Shown in pieces: positions 25,301 through 32,919 of a DNA stretch of 64,000 nt. Position 1 is the stretch's first letter; every line of letters starts with the position of its first letter. The notes under the pieces were generated by a model. It had not been told where the DNA came from. It searched no databases and saw only the letters and a program-made list of their open reading frames with translations. Source of the DNA: Streptomyces olindensis (GTDB lineage Bacteria; Actinomycetota; Actinomycetes; Streptomycetales; Streptomycetaceae); assembly GCA_000696115.1 (NCBI GenBank), contig JJOH01000015.1, positions 1 through 64,000 on the forward strand, given 5' to 3'. Both the position numbers and the translations under genes were made by a program.

Positions 25301-25781
25301 GGTAGGTGCGCAGGCTGACGGGTTCGCCGGTGCCGCTGGTCGCGGTGACCGCCTCGCCCCGCCACAGCGCGCGCAGTTGCTCCATGCCCTCCTCGAGGTG
25401 GCGGGCGCGCTCGGCATACCGCTCGGGGAAGTAGGCGAAGTCGTTCGGGTTCCAGCCGGAGGCGAGGGAGATCCCGGCCCGGCCGCCGGACAGGTTGTCC
25501 ACGACGGCCCACTCCTCGGCCACCCGCAGCGGGCTGTGCAGGGGCAGCACCACGCTGCCCGCGCGCAGCCCGATCCGGCTGGTCTCGCGCGCCAGGGCGG
25601 CGTGCAGCAGGGCCGGGTTCGGGTAGAGCGAGCCGAGCGGGGTGAAATGCCGCTCGGGAACCCAGACGTTCTCGAAGCCGTGCGCGTCACCGAACCTGGC
25701 GCTCTCCAGCAGCATGTCGTACCGGGCGTCTTCGGCCAGCGCGTTCTCGTCACTGGCGAAGAACATCAGGCTGAATTTCAT
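22332..25781 (-). CDS. PKS fragment protein: LLM-DH(C-half)-KR-ACP
   Basis: 1149 residues, ATG overlapping the previous PKS stop (ATGA). It begins directly with a luciferase-like monooxygenase domain (1-345, MKFSLMFFASDENALAE, VWVPERHFTPLG, DNLSGGRAGISLASGW). A Pro/Ala linker leads to the second hot-dog half of a PKS dehydratase (about 400-545, GAAYGPRMRCLEG and FHPALLDNAF, which keeps the Asp but lacks the usual Gln/His four residues on). Then come a KR domain (560-1000, TYLLTGGLGDLGLAMAGWLA, NYAAANAFLDALAHHR) and an ACP (VEMGLDSLMALEL near 1089). It completes the module begun by the upstream protein: DH is shared between the two chains and KR plus ACP are here. Confidence 0.92.
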   Translation of the reverse strand: MKFSLMFFASDENALAEDARYDMLLESARFGDAHGFENVWVPERHFTPLGSLYPNPALLHAALARETSRIGLRAGSVVLPLHSPLRVAEEWAVVDNLSGGRAGISLASGWNPNDFAYFPERYAERARHLEEGMEQLRALWRGEAVTATSGTGEPVSLRTYPRPVQRELPLWLTAASSPASFARAGRTGANLLTHLLDQGVDGLAENVAVYRKARADAGLDPATGRVTVMLHSFVGADAETATELARDPYCTYLKGNMGLLKGLASSRGRESATDIEALPEAELTQFAGFLYDRFASSRSLIGSPESCLPLVRRLAPFVDEVACLLDFGPTTAQVLDGLPHLDRLRRLAEQDPQVREAAVDRSLPESASVVAPAPAASPSPPAWEDDPEVVKARCGHTVEVAEFFDHVERAGAAYGPRMRCLEGMWVGDGEVLGRLTLPARWAEEGYVFHPALLDNAFLLLGALAPGALNGSGALTLPVGVGTLEPYRQPVGEVYSHVVRTPAAETGDELLADVRLFDAEGTVAYAQGLRMRLVDPEDGGGDPGRDLCYRTDWTAVSAAPAADTESGRWLVLADRAGTGEALAMALREAGDSVEVVQADAASDAAHIRQALYGALADGPLKGVVLARPLDAPDLPDATTDQVRAAQQSGAEAALALVRACLDVDVPTRCGRLWLLTRGAQPVGGTAVTAAGVLQAPVWGLGRVLAAEHPELWGGLIDLDARTAPDEAASAALLSAVLTGARPDEGTPVDDQLAVRDGSLLAARLVRAEEMAAPAPAAPDIDPDGTYLLTGGLGDLGLAMAGWLAERGARHLVLVGRRGVSDDTQREAVDGLTGRGVRVHVAVADVARADDVAALRAELEREGMPPVVGVAHLAGIARGAMLAGLDVEQLREVAEPKVAGAWNLHRVFGDASLFLLVSALPAVFGPVGVGAANYAAANAFLDALAHHRRGLDTDAVALGYGPWNGIGLAVREGGLEQLSRLGVGSMAPAEALDVFGRVLARRPAQVTVARLDWPEVFTAVPSARATGQFAAFLEEFGGTGGSAHLLERCAQAAPQEQRTIVGDYLTERLAAVLQTGAEDIDPQVPVVEMGLDSLMALELRVRVKADLGVVVPMVRLLEGPSVEQLTDHVLGLLTEVLGALDGDEEREEITL

Positions 25782-28700
25782 GACGCGCTCTCCCCGTTCT
25801 CCGCGCTGTCCCCGTTCTTCGCGCTATTCGCGTTCTTCGCGCTCTTTGCGTTCTTCGCGCTCTTTGCGTTCTTCGCGTCGGTCGCGTTCTTCGCGTTCTC
25901 CCCCTGCCGCCCGTGCTGCCCGTGCTGCCCGTTCCCCGCGTGCTGCAGGGGCACCATGCGGGCCGAGGCGTGCTGGGTCCACTTGGTGGCGGTGTCGCCC
26001 TCGGCCTTGCTGTGCACGGTGAAGGCCAGTGCTCCGTCGGAGCCGTCCCGCAGTCCGACCTGGACGATCCGGGCGCCGCCCGGCGGGATGCTCAGAACGC
26101 TGTGGTACGTCACGTCCTGGAGCCGGTACGGCACGTCCGGCGCGAGCTCGCGGGCGGCGGCGAGCGCCATGTCGATGTAGCTGGTGCCCGGTGCGACGAC
26201 CCGGCCCTGGATGACGTGGTCGTCCAGGACCGCGACCTGGTCGCGGGCGAGCGACCGCTGCCACACGTGCCTGCCGGGATCGGCCGCCACACTCTCCACA
26301 CGCCGCCCGAGCAGCGGGTGACGGCCGGGCTCCCCGGCGAGGACGACGCCGTCGGCCGGCGCGGCCTCCAGGGTGTCGGGCAGCCAGAACCTGCGGCGCT
26401 GGAAGGGGTAGCCGGGCAGCTCGGTCGGCCGCCCCGAGTGCACCCGCGCCCAGTCCACGGCCACGCCTGCCGCCCAGGCGGCGCCCAGCGCGTCCAGCAG
26501 CGCGCGCTGCTCGGGCCTCCCGGAGCGCAACGAGGCCAGCCACACCGGACGGGGCTGTCCCTGCCCCTTCGCGGACTCACGCCGCACCGCGCGCCGGGCC
26601 AGCGGAGCGAGCACCGCGTCCGGCCCGACCTCGATGCCCGCCGTGCAGCCCTCCTGGCTCAGGGTGGCGATCGTGTCCGCGTACCGGACGGTGCCGCGCA
26701 GCTGCTCCACCCAGTAGTCCGCGGTCGCCATGCGGCGTCCGATCAGCTGGCCGGTCAGCGAGGAGACCACCGGGTGCTGGGGCGCGCGCATCCGCACCCC
26801 TTCCGCCGCGGCACGGAACTCCTCCAGTACGGGGTCCATGAGCGGGGAGTGGAAGGCGTGCGACGTGCGGATCTGCTGCGCGACGACGCCCGTTTCCGCC
26901 AGGTCGTCCACGGCCTTGGCGACCGCGGGGGCGGCGCCCGAGAGCACCACCTCGCCCGGTCCGTTCACGGCGGCCAGCGCCACCTCGTCGGCGTACGGGG
27001 CGAGGGCCGCGAGCGCGCGCTCCTCGCTCACCCGCACCGCGTACATCACGCCGCCCGGCGGGAGGTCCTGCATCAGCCGGGCGCGGGTGCCGAGCAGGGC
27101 CAGCGCGTCCTCCAACGTGAACACCCCGGCGAGGGTGGCCGCGACGAACTCGCCGACGCTGTGCCCGGACAGGTAGTCCGGCTCGACACCGAGCGAGCGC
27201 CAGAGCTGGGCCAGGGCGTACTCCGTCGCGAAGATCGCGGGCTGGGCGTACTCGGTGCGCGCCAGTGATTCCTCGTCCCGCACGACCTGGTGCAGGTCGA
27301 AGCCGAAGCGTTCCTTCAGCAGCGCCGCGCACCGGTCGAACGCCTCCCGGAACACCGGCCACTCACGGTGCAGTTCGGTGCCCATGCCCACCCGGTGGGA
27401 GCCCTGGCCGGTGAAGAGGAAGGCCAGCACGGGGGCCTTGCGCGGGGCGCGGCCGCGGGCGACCGCGGCCGCGGGCCGGCCCTCGGCGGCGAACCGCTCC
27501 AGGGCGGCACGGGCCTCCTCGGCGGAATCCGCGGTGACGGCGAGCCGCTCCGGGAAAGCGGTCCTGCCCTGGGAGGAGGTCCAGGCGAGATCAGCCAGGT
27601 CCCCGGGGCCGCTTTCGGTCCGGGCGAGCCGGTCGGCGTAGCGGGCCGCCAGGTCGCGCAAGGCCTCGGGGGTCCGCGCGGAGAGCAGCAGCGCCTCAGG
27701 CCGCCGTGCCTCCTTGGTACCGGGGACGGCTGCCGGCGTCGGCGCCGCCGAGAGCACCACGTGCGCGTTGGTCCCGCCGAAGCCGAAGGCGCTCACCCCG
27801 GCGGTACGCCGGTCCTCGGGCCAGGCCAGAGGGGCGGTGGGGATCTCCAACGGCGAGCCGGCCGCATCGATGTGGGGGTTGAGTCGGGTGAGGTGGAGGT
27901 GCGGCGGCACGGTGTCGTGCTGAAGGGCCAGGACGACCTTGATGAAACCGGCGATACCGGCCGCGGACTCCAGGTGGCCGATGTTGGTCTTCACCGATCC
28001 GAGATAGCAGGGCCCGGCGGCGTCCCCCTCGGCGGCCGGCTCCGTCAGGAGCGCCTCGGTCAGGGCCTCGTACTCGATGGGGTCGCCGAGTGCGGTGCCC
28101 GTGCCGTGAGCCTCGATGTAGCCCAGCTCACGCGGAGCGATGCCCGCGGCGCTCCAGGCAGTGCGCAGGACCTCCGTCTGGGCGCGGCCATGCGGGGCGG
28201 TCAGGCCGTTGGAGCGGCCGTCCTGGTTGACGGCCGAGCCCCGTACGACGGCGAGCACGCGGTCGCCGTCGGCCAGCGCCAGCGAGAGCGGCTTGAGGAT
28301 GACGGCCCCGCAGCCCTCGGAGCGCACGTAGCCGTCGGCGCGCTCGTCGAACGCCTTGCAGCGGCCGTCGGACGCCATCATCTGGGCGCGGGAGAAGACC
28401 GCGGTGAGGTCGGGCGCGAGGAGCAGATTGACCCCGGCGGCCACCGCCAGCGAGGACTCCCCACGGCGCAGGGCCTCGCAGGCCTGGTGGACGGCGACGA
28501 GCGAGGAGGAACACGCGGTGTCCAGAGCGAAACTCGGACCGCGCAGGTCGAGGAGGTACGACAGCCGGTTCGCGGCGACGCTCAGGGCGTTGCCCGTGCC
28601 GTAGTACGCGCCCAGGGCTCCCTTCGCTCCGGCGGTGAGCCGGCTGTAGTCGTTGTTGCTGATGCCGACGAAGACTCCGGTGTCGCTGCCCGCGAGGTCG

Positions 28701-31126
28701 GCCGGGACGATCGCCGCGTTCTCCAGGGCCTCCCAGACGACCTCCATGAGGAGCCGCTGCTGGGGGTCGATGGCCACCGCCTCGGCGGGCGAGATGCCGA
28801 AGAACTCGGGCTCGAATCCCGCGACGTCCCCGAGGAAGCCGCCCCAGCGGGTGCTGGCGGTGCCGTCCCGCTTGAGCTCCGGGTCGTAGAGCCTCTCGGC
28901 GTCCCATCGGTCGGCGGGCACCGGGGTGACGGCGTCGCCGCCGCCGTGCAGCAGCGTCCAGAACTCCTCGGTGTTCTCGGCGCCGGGGAAGCGGCAGGCC
29001 ATGCCGACGACGGCGATCGGCTCGGCCGCGGCCGGCGTGGCGGGCGTGGCCGGCGTGCCGGTCCGCGGGGCGGCCTGCGCACCCGCCTCGTGCCCGGCAC
29101 TCCGTCCGGCACTCCGTCCGGCGAGGTGGCGGGCGGCGGCCTCAGCCGTCGGGTGCTGGTAGAGGAGGGCGGCGGGGACGCGGCGGCCCAGCTCCCGCTG
29201 GAGCGTGCCGGAGATCGCCACGGCGGAGGCCGAATCGACCCCGTAGACATGGAAGTTGGCGGTCGGGTCCAGCTCGTCCACGGCCAGGCCCGTGTGCTCG
29301 GCGACGGCGTCGAGGATCCGGCGCACCAACGCGTTCTGGTCCCCGTCGGCGCCCGGCCCGTCCCCCTCGGTCTCGGGGCGCGGCGCCGTCCCCTGTGCGG
29401 TCCAGGTGGCCAGCGCGTCCAGGGTTCCTTCGAGGTAGCCCTTGCGGGCGGCACGGCGGGCGAGCTTGCCGCTGGAGGTCTTGGGGATGGCGCGGGTGCG
29501 CAGCAGCACCAGCGCGTGCAGCGGCACATCGTGCTCCGCGACGACGGCCGCCGCCACGGCGGGGCCGATCCGCTCGGCGTCCGCGTCCTCGCCCCGCACC
29601 TCCTGGACGACGACGACCCGCTCCTCGCCGCTCGCGGATTCCACGGAGAAGGCGGCGGTGCAGCCGGGCCGGAAGGAACGGTCGACGGTCTCGACGGTGC
29701 GCTCGATGTCCTGGGGGTAGAGGTTGCGCCCCCGCACGATGATCATGTCTTTGATGCGGCCGGTGATGACGAGTTCCCCGTCCGGCGTCAGGAATCCCTT
29801 GTCACCGGTGGCGACCCAGTTCGACTCCCCGTCGTCGGCGAGGCGGTTGCCGAAGGTGGCGGCGGTCTCCTCCGTCCGGCCCCAGTACCCCTGGCCCGCG
29901 CTGGGGCCGCTGATCCAGATCTCGCCGACCTGGTTGGCGTCGAGGGCACGCCGGGTGGCGGGGTCGACGATCGCGGTCCGTTGTCCGTGGCGGGCGTGTC
30001 CGGCGCCGACGAGTGCGCGGGAGCCCGCGGTGCCCGGCGCGACCTGCACGATCCGGTCGTGCTCCAGCTCCGCCCCGTCCACATGGACGATGACGGCGCC
30101 GCTGTCCGGGAGGCCGCTGGAGACGTAGACGGAGTTCTCGGCGAGTCCGTACGCCGGGTGCCAGGACTCGGGGCGGAAGCCGTGCTCGGCGTACATCGCC
30201 TCGAAGCGGGCGAGGGTGTCGGCGCGTACCGGCTCGGCCGCGTTGAGGGCCAGCCGCCAGTGACTCAGGTCCAGTCCGGCGCGGTCCTCGGGGCGGGTGC
30301 GGCGGACGCACAGCTCGAAGGCGAAGTTCGGCGCGGCGCTGAAGGTGCCCCGGTAGTCACTGAGGGCGCGCAGCCAGCGGGCCGGCTCCTGAAGAAACGC
30401 CTCGGGCGGCATGTAGACCAGTTCGCTCCCCCAGTAGAGGGCTTGCAGCAGATGGCCGATGAGCCCCATGTCGTGGAAGAGCGGCAGCCAGGAGACATAG
30501 ACGGGGTTCTCGCTGTGTCCCATGGCGCGGGCCATGAGCTCCAGGTTGTGCATGAGGTTGGCGTGGCTGAGCATCACCCCCTTCGGGTTGCCGGTCGAGC
30601 CGGAGGTGTACTGGAGGAAGGCCAGGTCGTCCGGGGTGATGTCCGGGTGACGCCAGTCGTCGGCGGCCTCGAGCGGAACGCGGTCGGTCGCCGCCCAGCG
30701 GGCGTTGGGGTGGTACTTGTCCACCAGCGTGTCGCAGAGCCGGCCGGGGGCCGCGATGATCGAGGCCCCGCAGTCCTCGGCGACGGCGTTGAGCCGCGCC
30801 GCGTGTTTGTCGGAGCGCGGCGGATAGGCGGGAACGGCCGTCATCCCCGCGTAGAGGCAGCCGTAGAACGCGGTGGCGAATTCCGGACCCGACGGATACA
30901 GCATCAACACGCGGTCGCCCGGATGGCCCAGGGTCAGCAAATGCGACGCGATGGCACGCGCCCTCCGGTCGAGATCCGCGTAGCTCAGTCGCTCCGAGAC
31001 CGTCACACCGTCGGCAAGAAAGGTGAATGCGGCACGTCGGCCGTTTTCTTCGCCCCGCTGCCGGAGCAGTTCCACGAGATCCCGGGCCTGGACGCCCGGC
31101 GGCGTTGTTCGACGAATACCGCTCAC
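25778..31126 (-). CDS. loading/first-module PKS: FAAL-ACP-KS-AT-DH(N-half)
   Basis: 1782 residues, GTG 31126 after AAGAGAGGTAGAC. Domains: fatty acyl-AMP ligase (1-590, LQYTSGSTGNPKGVM near 190, SWLPLFHDMGLIGHLL near 225); ACP (VYGVDSASAVA near 626); KS (715-1140, DTACSSSLVAVH near 867, EAHGTGTALGDP, NIGHLESAAG); AT (1235-1540, LSGHSVGEFVA near 1322; HAFHSPLMD indicates malonyl-CoA); first hot-dog half of DH (1590-1730, LDDHVIQGRVVAPGTSYIDMA, catalytic His and HxxxGxxxxP). It then ends in a low-complexity AKN-rich tail. It would activate a free fatty acid and extend it once. The missing DH half, KR and second ACP are on the next protein. Confidence 0.94.
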   Translation of the reverse strand: MSGIRRTTPPGVQARDLVELLRQRGEENGRRAAFTFLADGVTVSERLSYADLDRRARAIASHLLTLGHPGDRVLMLYPSGPEFATAFYGCLYAGMTAVPAYPPRSDKHAARLNAVAEDCGASIIAAPGRLCDTLVDKYHPNARWAATDRVPLEAADDWRHPDITPDDLAFLQYTSGSTGNPKGVMLSHANLMHNLELMARAMGHSENPVYVSWLPLFHDMGLIGHLLQALYWGSELVYMPPEAFLQEPARWLRALSDYRGTFSAAPNFAFELCVRRTRPEDRAGLDLSHWRLALNAAEPVRADTLARFEAMYAEHGFRPESWHPAYGLAENSVYVSSGLPDSGAVIVHVDGAELEHDRIVQVAPGTAGSRALVGAGHARHGQRTAIVDPATRRALDANQVGEIWISGPSAGQGYWGRTEETAATFGNRLADDGESNWVATGDKGFLTPDGELVITGRIKDMIIVRGRNLYPQDIERTVETVDRSFRPGCTAAFSVESASGEERVVVVQEVRGEDADAERIGPAVAAAVVAEHDVPLHALVLLRTRAIPKTSSGKLARRAARKGYLEGTLDALATWTAQGTAPRPETEGDGPGADGDQNALVRRILDAVAEHTGLAVDELDPTANFHVYGVDSASAVAISGTLQRELGRRVPAALLYQHPTAEAAARHLAGRSAGRSAGHEAGAQAAPRTGTPATPATPAAAEPIAVVGMACRFPGAENTEEFWTLLHGGGDAVTPVPADRWDAERLYDPELKRDGTASTRWGGFLGDVAGFEPEFFGISPAEAVAIDPQQRLLMEVVWEALENAAIVPADLAGSDTGVFVGISNNDYSRLTAGAKGALGAYYGTGNALSVAANRLSYLLDLRGPSFALDTACSSSLVAVHQACEALRRGESSLAVAAGVNLLLAPDLTAVFSRAQMMASDGRCKAFDERADGYVRSEGCGAVILKPLSLALADGDRVLAVVRGSAVNQDGRSNGLTAPHGRAQTEVLRTAWSAAGIAPRELGYIEAHGTGTALGDPIEYEALTEALLTEPAAEGDAAGPCYLGSVKTNIGHLESAAGIAGFIKVVLALQHDTVPPHLHLTRLNPHIDAAGSPLEIPTAPLAWPEDRRTAGVSAFGFGGTNAHVVLSAAPTPAAVPGTKEARRPEALLLSARTPEALRDLAARYADRLARTESGPGDLADLAWTSSQGRTAFPERLAVTADSAEEARAALERFAAEGRPAAAVARGRAPRKAPVLAFLFTGQGSHRVGMGTELHREWPVFREAFDRCAALLKERFGFDLHQVVRDEESLARTEYAQPAIFATEYALAQLWRSLGVEPDYLSGHSVGEFVAATLAGVFTLEDALALLGTRARLMQDLPPGGVMYAVRVSEERALAALAPYADEVALAAVNGPGEVVLSGAAPAVAKAVDDLAETGVVAQQIRTSHAFHSPLMDPVLEEFRAAAEGVRMRAPQHPVVSSLTGQLIGRRMATADYWVEQLRGTVRYADTIATLSQEGCTAGIEVGPDAVLAPLARRAVRRESAKGQGQPRPVWLASLRSGRPEQRALLDALGAAWAAGVAVDWARVHSGRPTELPGYPFQRRRFWLPDTLEAAPADGVVLAGEPGRHPLLGRRVESVAADPGRHVWQRSLARDQVAVLDDHVIQGRVVAPGTSYIDMALAAARELAPDVPYRLQDVTYHSVLSIPPGGARIVQVGLRDGSDGALAFTVHSKAEGDTATKWTQHASARMVPLQHAGNGQHGQHGRQGENAKNATDAKNAKSAKNAKSAKNANSAKNGDSAENGESAS
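25787..25894 (-). repeat. six 18-bp tandem repeats encoding an AKNxxS protein tail
   Basis: The last coding segment of the FAAL-PKS gene consists of six consecutive 18-bp units encoding AKNATD, AKNAKS, AKNAKS, AKNANS, AKNGDS and AENGES, followed only by Ala-Ser and the stop. A preceding HGQHGRQG stretch is also low complexity. The units are near-identical in DNA (gcgttcttcgcgctcttt on the + strand), indicating recent slippage or unequal exchange. The tail sits exactly where the DH domain is broken between two proteins. Confidence 0.85.
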
Positions 31127-31237
31127 GTCTACCTCTCTTAGGCGGGCTCCGCGCGGTGCGTTTCAGGAGCAGTGCGTGCTGGAACGGAAGGCGAGCAGGT
31201 GGGGCGTGCCCCACCTGCCCGGGACAGACCCCAGGGG

Positions 31238-31597
31238 TCAGGCCGAGGCGTCCTGCGGCTCCGTCGGCGGGTAGAACAGGTCGACGGCGGGCGCGGCCCG
31301 CTTGAGCGCGCTGACCATCTCGTCGGCCGAGGCCAGCGGGATGAGCTTGCCCTCGGTGAAGGCACCGGTGGAGTAGCCGGTCAGCACGGCGGCGTGCGCG
31401 GCCTCCGCGTCCGGGAAGTCGACGACCACGGCGAAGTGGTATTCGACATCGCGGGTGAACCAGTAGTTGACGACCTTGCCGCCGAGCGAGCCGTAGAACT
31501 TAAAGGCGTGCTCGTCCCTGGCGATAATCGCCTGCGGGTCCTTGAGCACGCCTTCCACCACGTCCTGCGAATAGCGCGCGAGAATCATGTACTGCAC
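31238..31597 (-). CDS. small GYD-domain-like protein
   Basis: 119 residues from GTG 31597 (GGGAGGGG upstream); a second start, ATG 31588, is three codons in. The sequence (QYMILARYSQ, EHAFKFYGSLGGKVVNYWF, YHFAVVVDFPDAEAAHAAV, VSALKRAAPAVDLFYPP) resembles the ferredoxin-like alpha/beta GYD or YCII-like small proteins of unknown function seen beside biosynthetic genes. No catalytic residues can be assigned. It lies 111 bases upstream of the FAAL-PKS gene in the same direction, so it is probably the first gene of the PKS-NRPS operon. Confidence 0.65.
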   Translation of the reverse strand: MQYMILARYSQDVVEGVLKDPQAIIARDEHAFKFYGSLGGKVVNYWFTRDVEYHFAVVVDFPDAEAAHAAVLTGYSTGAFTEGKLIPLASADEMVSALKRAAPAVDLFYPPTEPQDASA

Positions 31598-32274
31598 GGA
31601 AAAGCCCCTCCCGGAGTGGGTCAGACAGAGTGGCGAAGAAACCGGAATCACTCGTCCCGGGGCCGGACGTGGGCGCTCGACACTCAGTGGAACCCCCGTT
31701 GCCACGGCCCGGCATTTTGAAATGCCATGCTGCCGAGGCACGGTTCGGGGGGACAAGCGCCGTGTCAGCAAGACGACATCGGCTGTCGCGACGCGGTCAG
31801 GGCAGGCCGCCCGGAGGGCGGGACTCCCGCCCTCCGGGCGGCGAGACCATCAGCCCACCGTCAGGATCACCGGGAGGGTGTTCGCCACCGCCTTGAGAAC
31901 CCTGTCCCGGCGGGCGTTGCCGACGCCCAATCGCCAGCATGGCCACGATGTGGATGACGTTGCCGTACCAGGTGGAGAAGGTCCCCACCGCGTTCTCGTA
32001 CGGACGCCCCTCCTGGAACTCACCGCTGTGCACGGTGCCCGTCGTGGACGCGCCCGCGCTTGTGCGCGTACGGGGTGGCACGGGCCTTGAGGTCCCGGCG
32101 ACTGAGCCGGTACGCCGACACGCCGTGCAGCACCACGGCCGCCTGCCGCCTTCTGCCGCTCGGGGCGCACACCCGTATCCGTTGCCATGGGAGCGAACCT
32201 AGGGAGGCCGATGACGATAAGTCCAAATCATAGATCTTGTAGTGATCATAGGCAGAACCTATCCAGCACCTTCC
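31598..32274. other. 677-base stretch without a convincing gene
   Basis: This gap between the LuxR regulator stop and the small operon-leading gene holds no frame with convincing codon pattern or homology. On the - strand around 31880-32060 the peptide EFQEGRPYENAVGTFSTWYG followed by a hydrophobic NVIHIVAMLAIG could be a decayed membrane-protein gene, but it is short, lacks a good start and is not recognisable. It also contains the long palindrome at 31806-31842. The promoter of the PKS-NRPS operon is expected in the part nearest 31600; I could not pick a convincing -10/-35 pair. Confidence 0.5.
31806..31842. terminator. perfect 18-bp inverted repeat (hairpin), likely terminator
   Basis: GCCGCCCGGAGGGCGGGA and its exact complement TCCCGCCCTCCGGGCGGC are separated by a single base (C at 31824). 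On RNA this is a very stable stem. It lies downstream of the regulatory operon (- strand, ending 32275) and upstream of the PKS-NRPS operon start, so transcription termination or insulation is the simplest role. No U-tract follows. Confidence 0.65.
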
Positions 32275-32919
32275 TCACACCCAGCCACGCTCGGCGGCGA
32301 GCATGCCCGCTTCGAACCGGCTGCGTGCCCCCAGGCGCTCCAGCAGGCTGGCGACGATGCGCCGCACCGTGCGGTCCGAGAGGTCCAACTCCCGTGCGAT
32401 GACACGGTCGGTCGCGCCCTGTGTGAGCATCAGGAGCACCTTGCGGTCGGTCGCGCCCAGGGACTGGTCACCCGCCTCGACGACGGCGTCGGCGCGTCCC
32501 CACAGCATGCGCGCCAGTGCGCGGAACGCCTCCAGCACCCGCCCGTCCCGGATCCAGGCGTAGTCGCAATCCTCCTCGAACGCCGTGGTGACCAGCGCCC
32601 CGGCGTCCGTCAACAGCATGGCCCCCGGCGGCAGTCCGGCGCTCGTCCCCACCTGGAACCCGCACGCCCGGTGCCAGTCCACGAAGTCGGCGATCTCGGG
32701 AGTGAGCAGCACCGTGCGGGGCAGCACGGTGCGCACCTCCCCCGCCCGCTCCCGCAAGTGGAGGCCACTGCGGTGAACGGCTTCCAGCAGCGGCTCCTCC
32801 ACCGAGGCGTAGTTCCAGTAACAGAAGACCTCGCCCGTGCTCTCCCCGACGACCTCCCGGGCCGCGGCCTGGAGTTCCTCGGCGGTGCGGAGGCGCGGAG
32901 CGGGCAGCGGGCTCAGCAT
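32275..32919 (-). CDS. LuxR-type HTH regulator with atypical N-terminal domain
   Basis: 214 residues from ATG 32919, overlapping the histidine kinase stop by seven bases. The N-terminal 140 residues (EEPLLEAVHRSGLHLRERAG, FVDWHRACGFQVGTSAGLPP) resemble the phospholipase-D-like/TrmB-like sensing domain of many orphan actinobacterial LuxR proteins, with no receiver Asp. The C-terminal HTH reads LGATDRKVLLMLTQGATDRVI then LDLSDRTVRRIVASLLERLG, the LuxR recognition helix. It is paralogous to the regulator at 36760-37476. Overlap with the kinase suggests co-expression with the two-component system and joint control of the flanking clusters. Confidence 0.8.
   Translation of the reverse strand: MLSPLPAPRLRTAEELQAAAREVVGESTGEVFCYWNYASVEEPLLEAVHRSGLHLRERAGEVRTVLPRTVLLTPEIADFVDWHRACGFQVGTSAGLPPGAMLLTDAGALVTTAFEEDCDYAWIRDGRVLEAFRALARMLWGRADAVVEAGDQSLGATDRKVLLMLTQGATDRVIARELDLSDRTVRRIVASLLERLGARSRFEAGMLAAERGWV

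Noticed and set aside
31850..32188. Short - strand open frame with a hydrophobic segment downstream of the LuxR gene
   Set aside because: No good start, no recognisable family, and overlap with the long palindrome region; at most a gene remnant.
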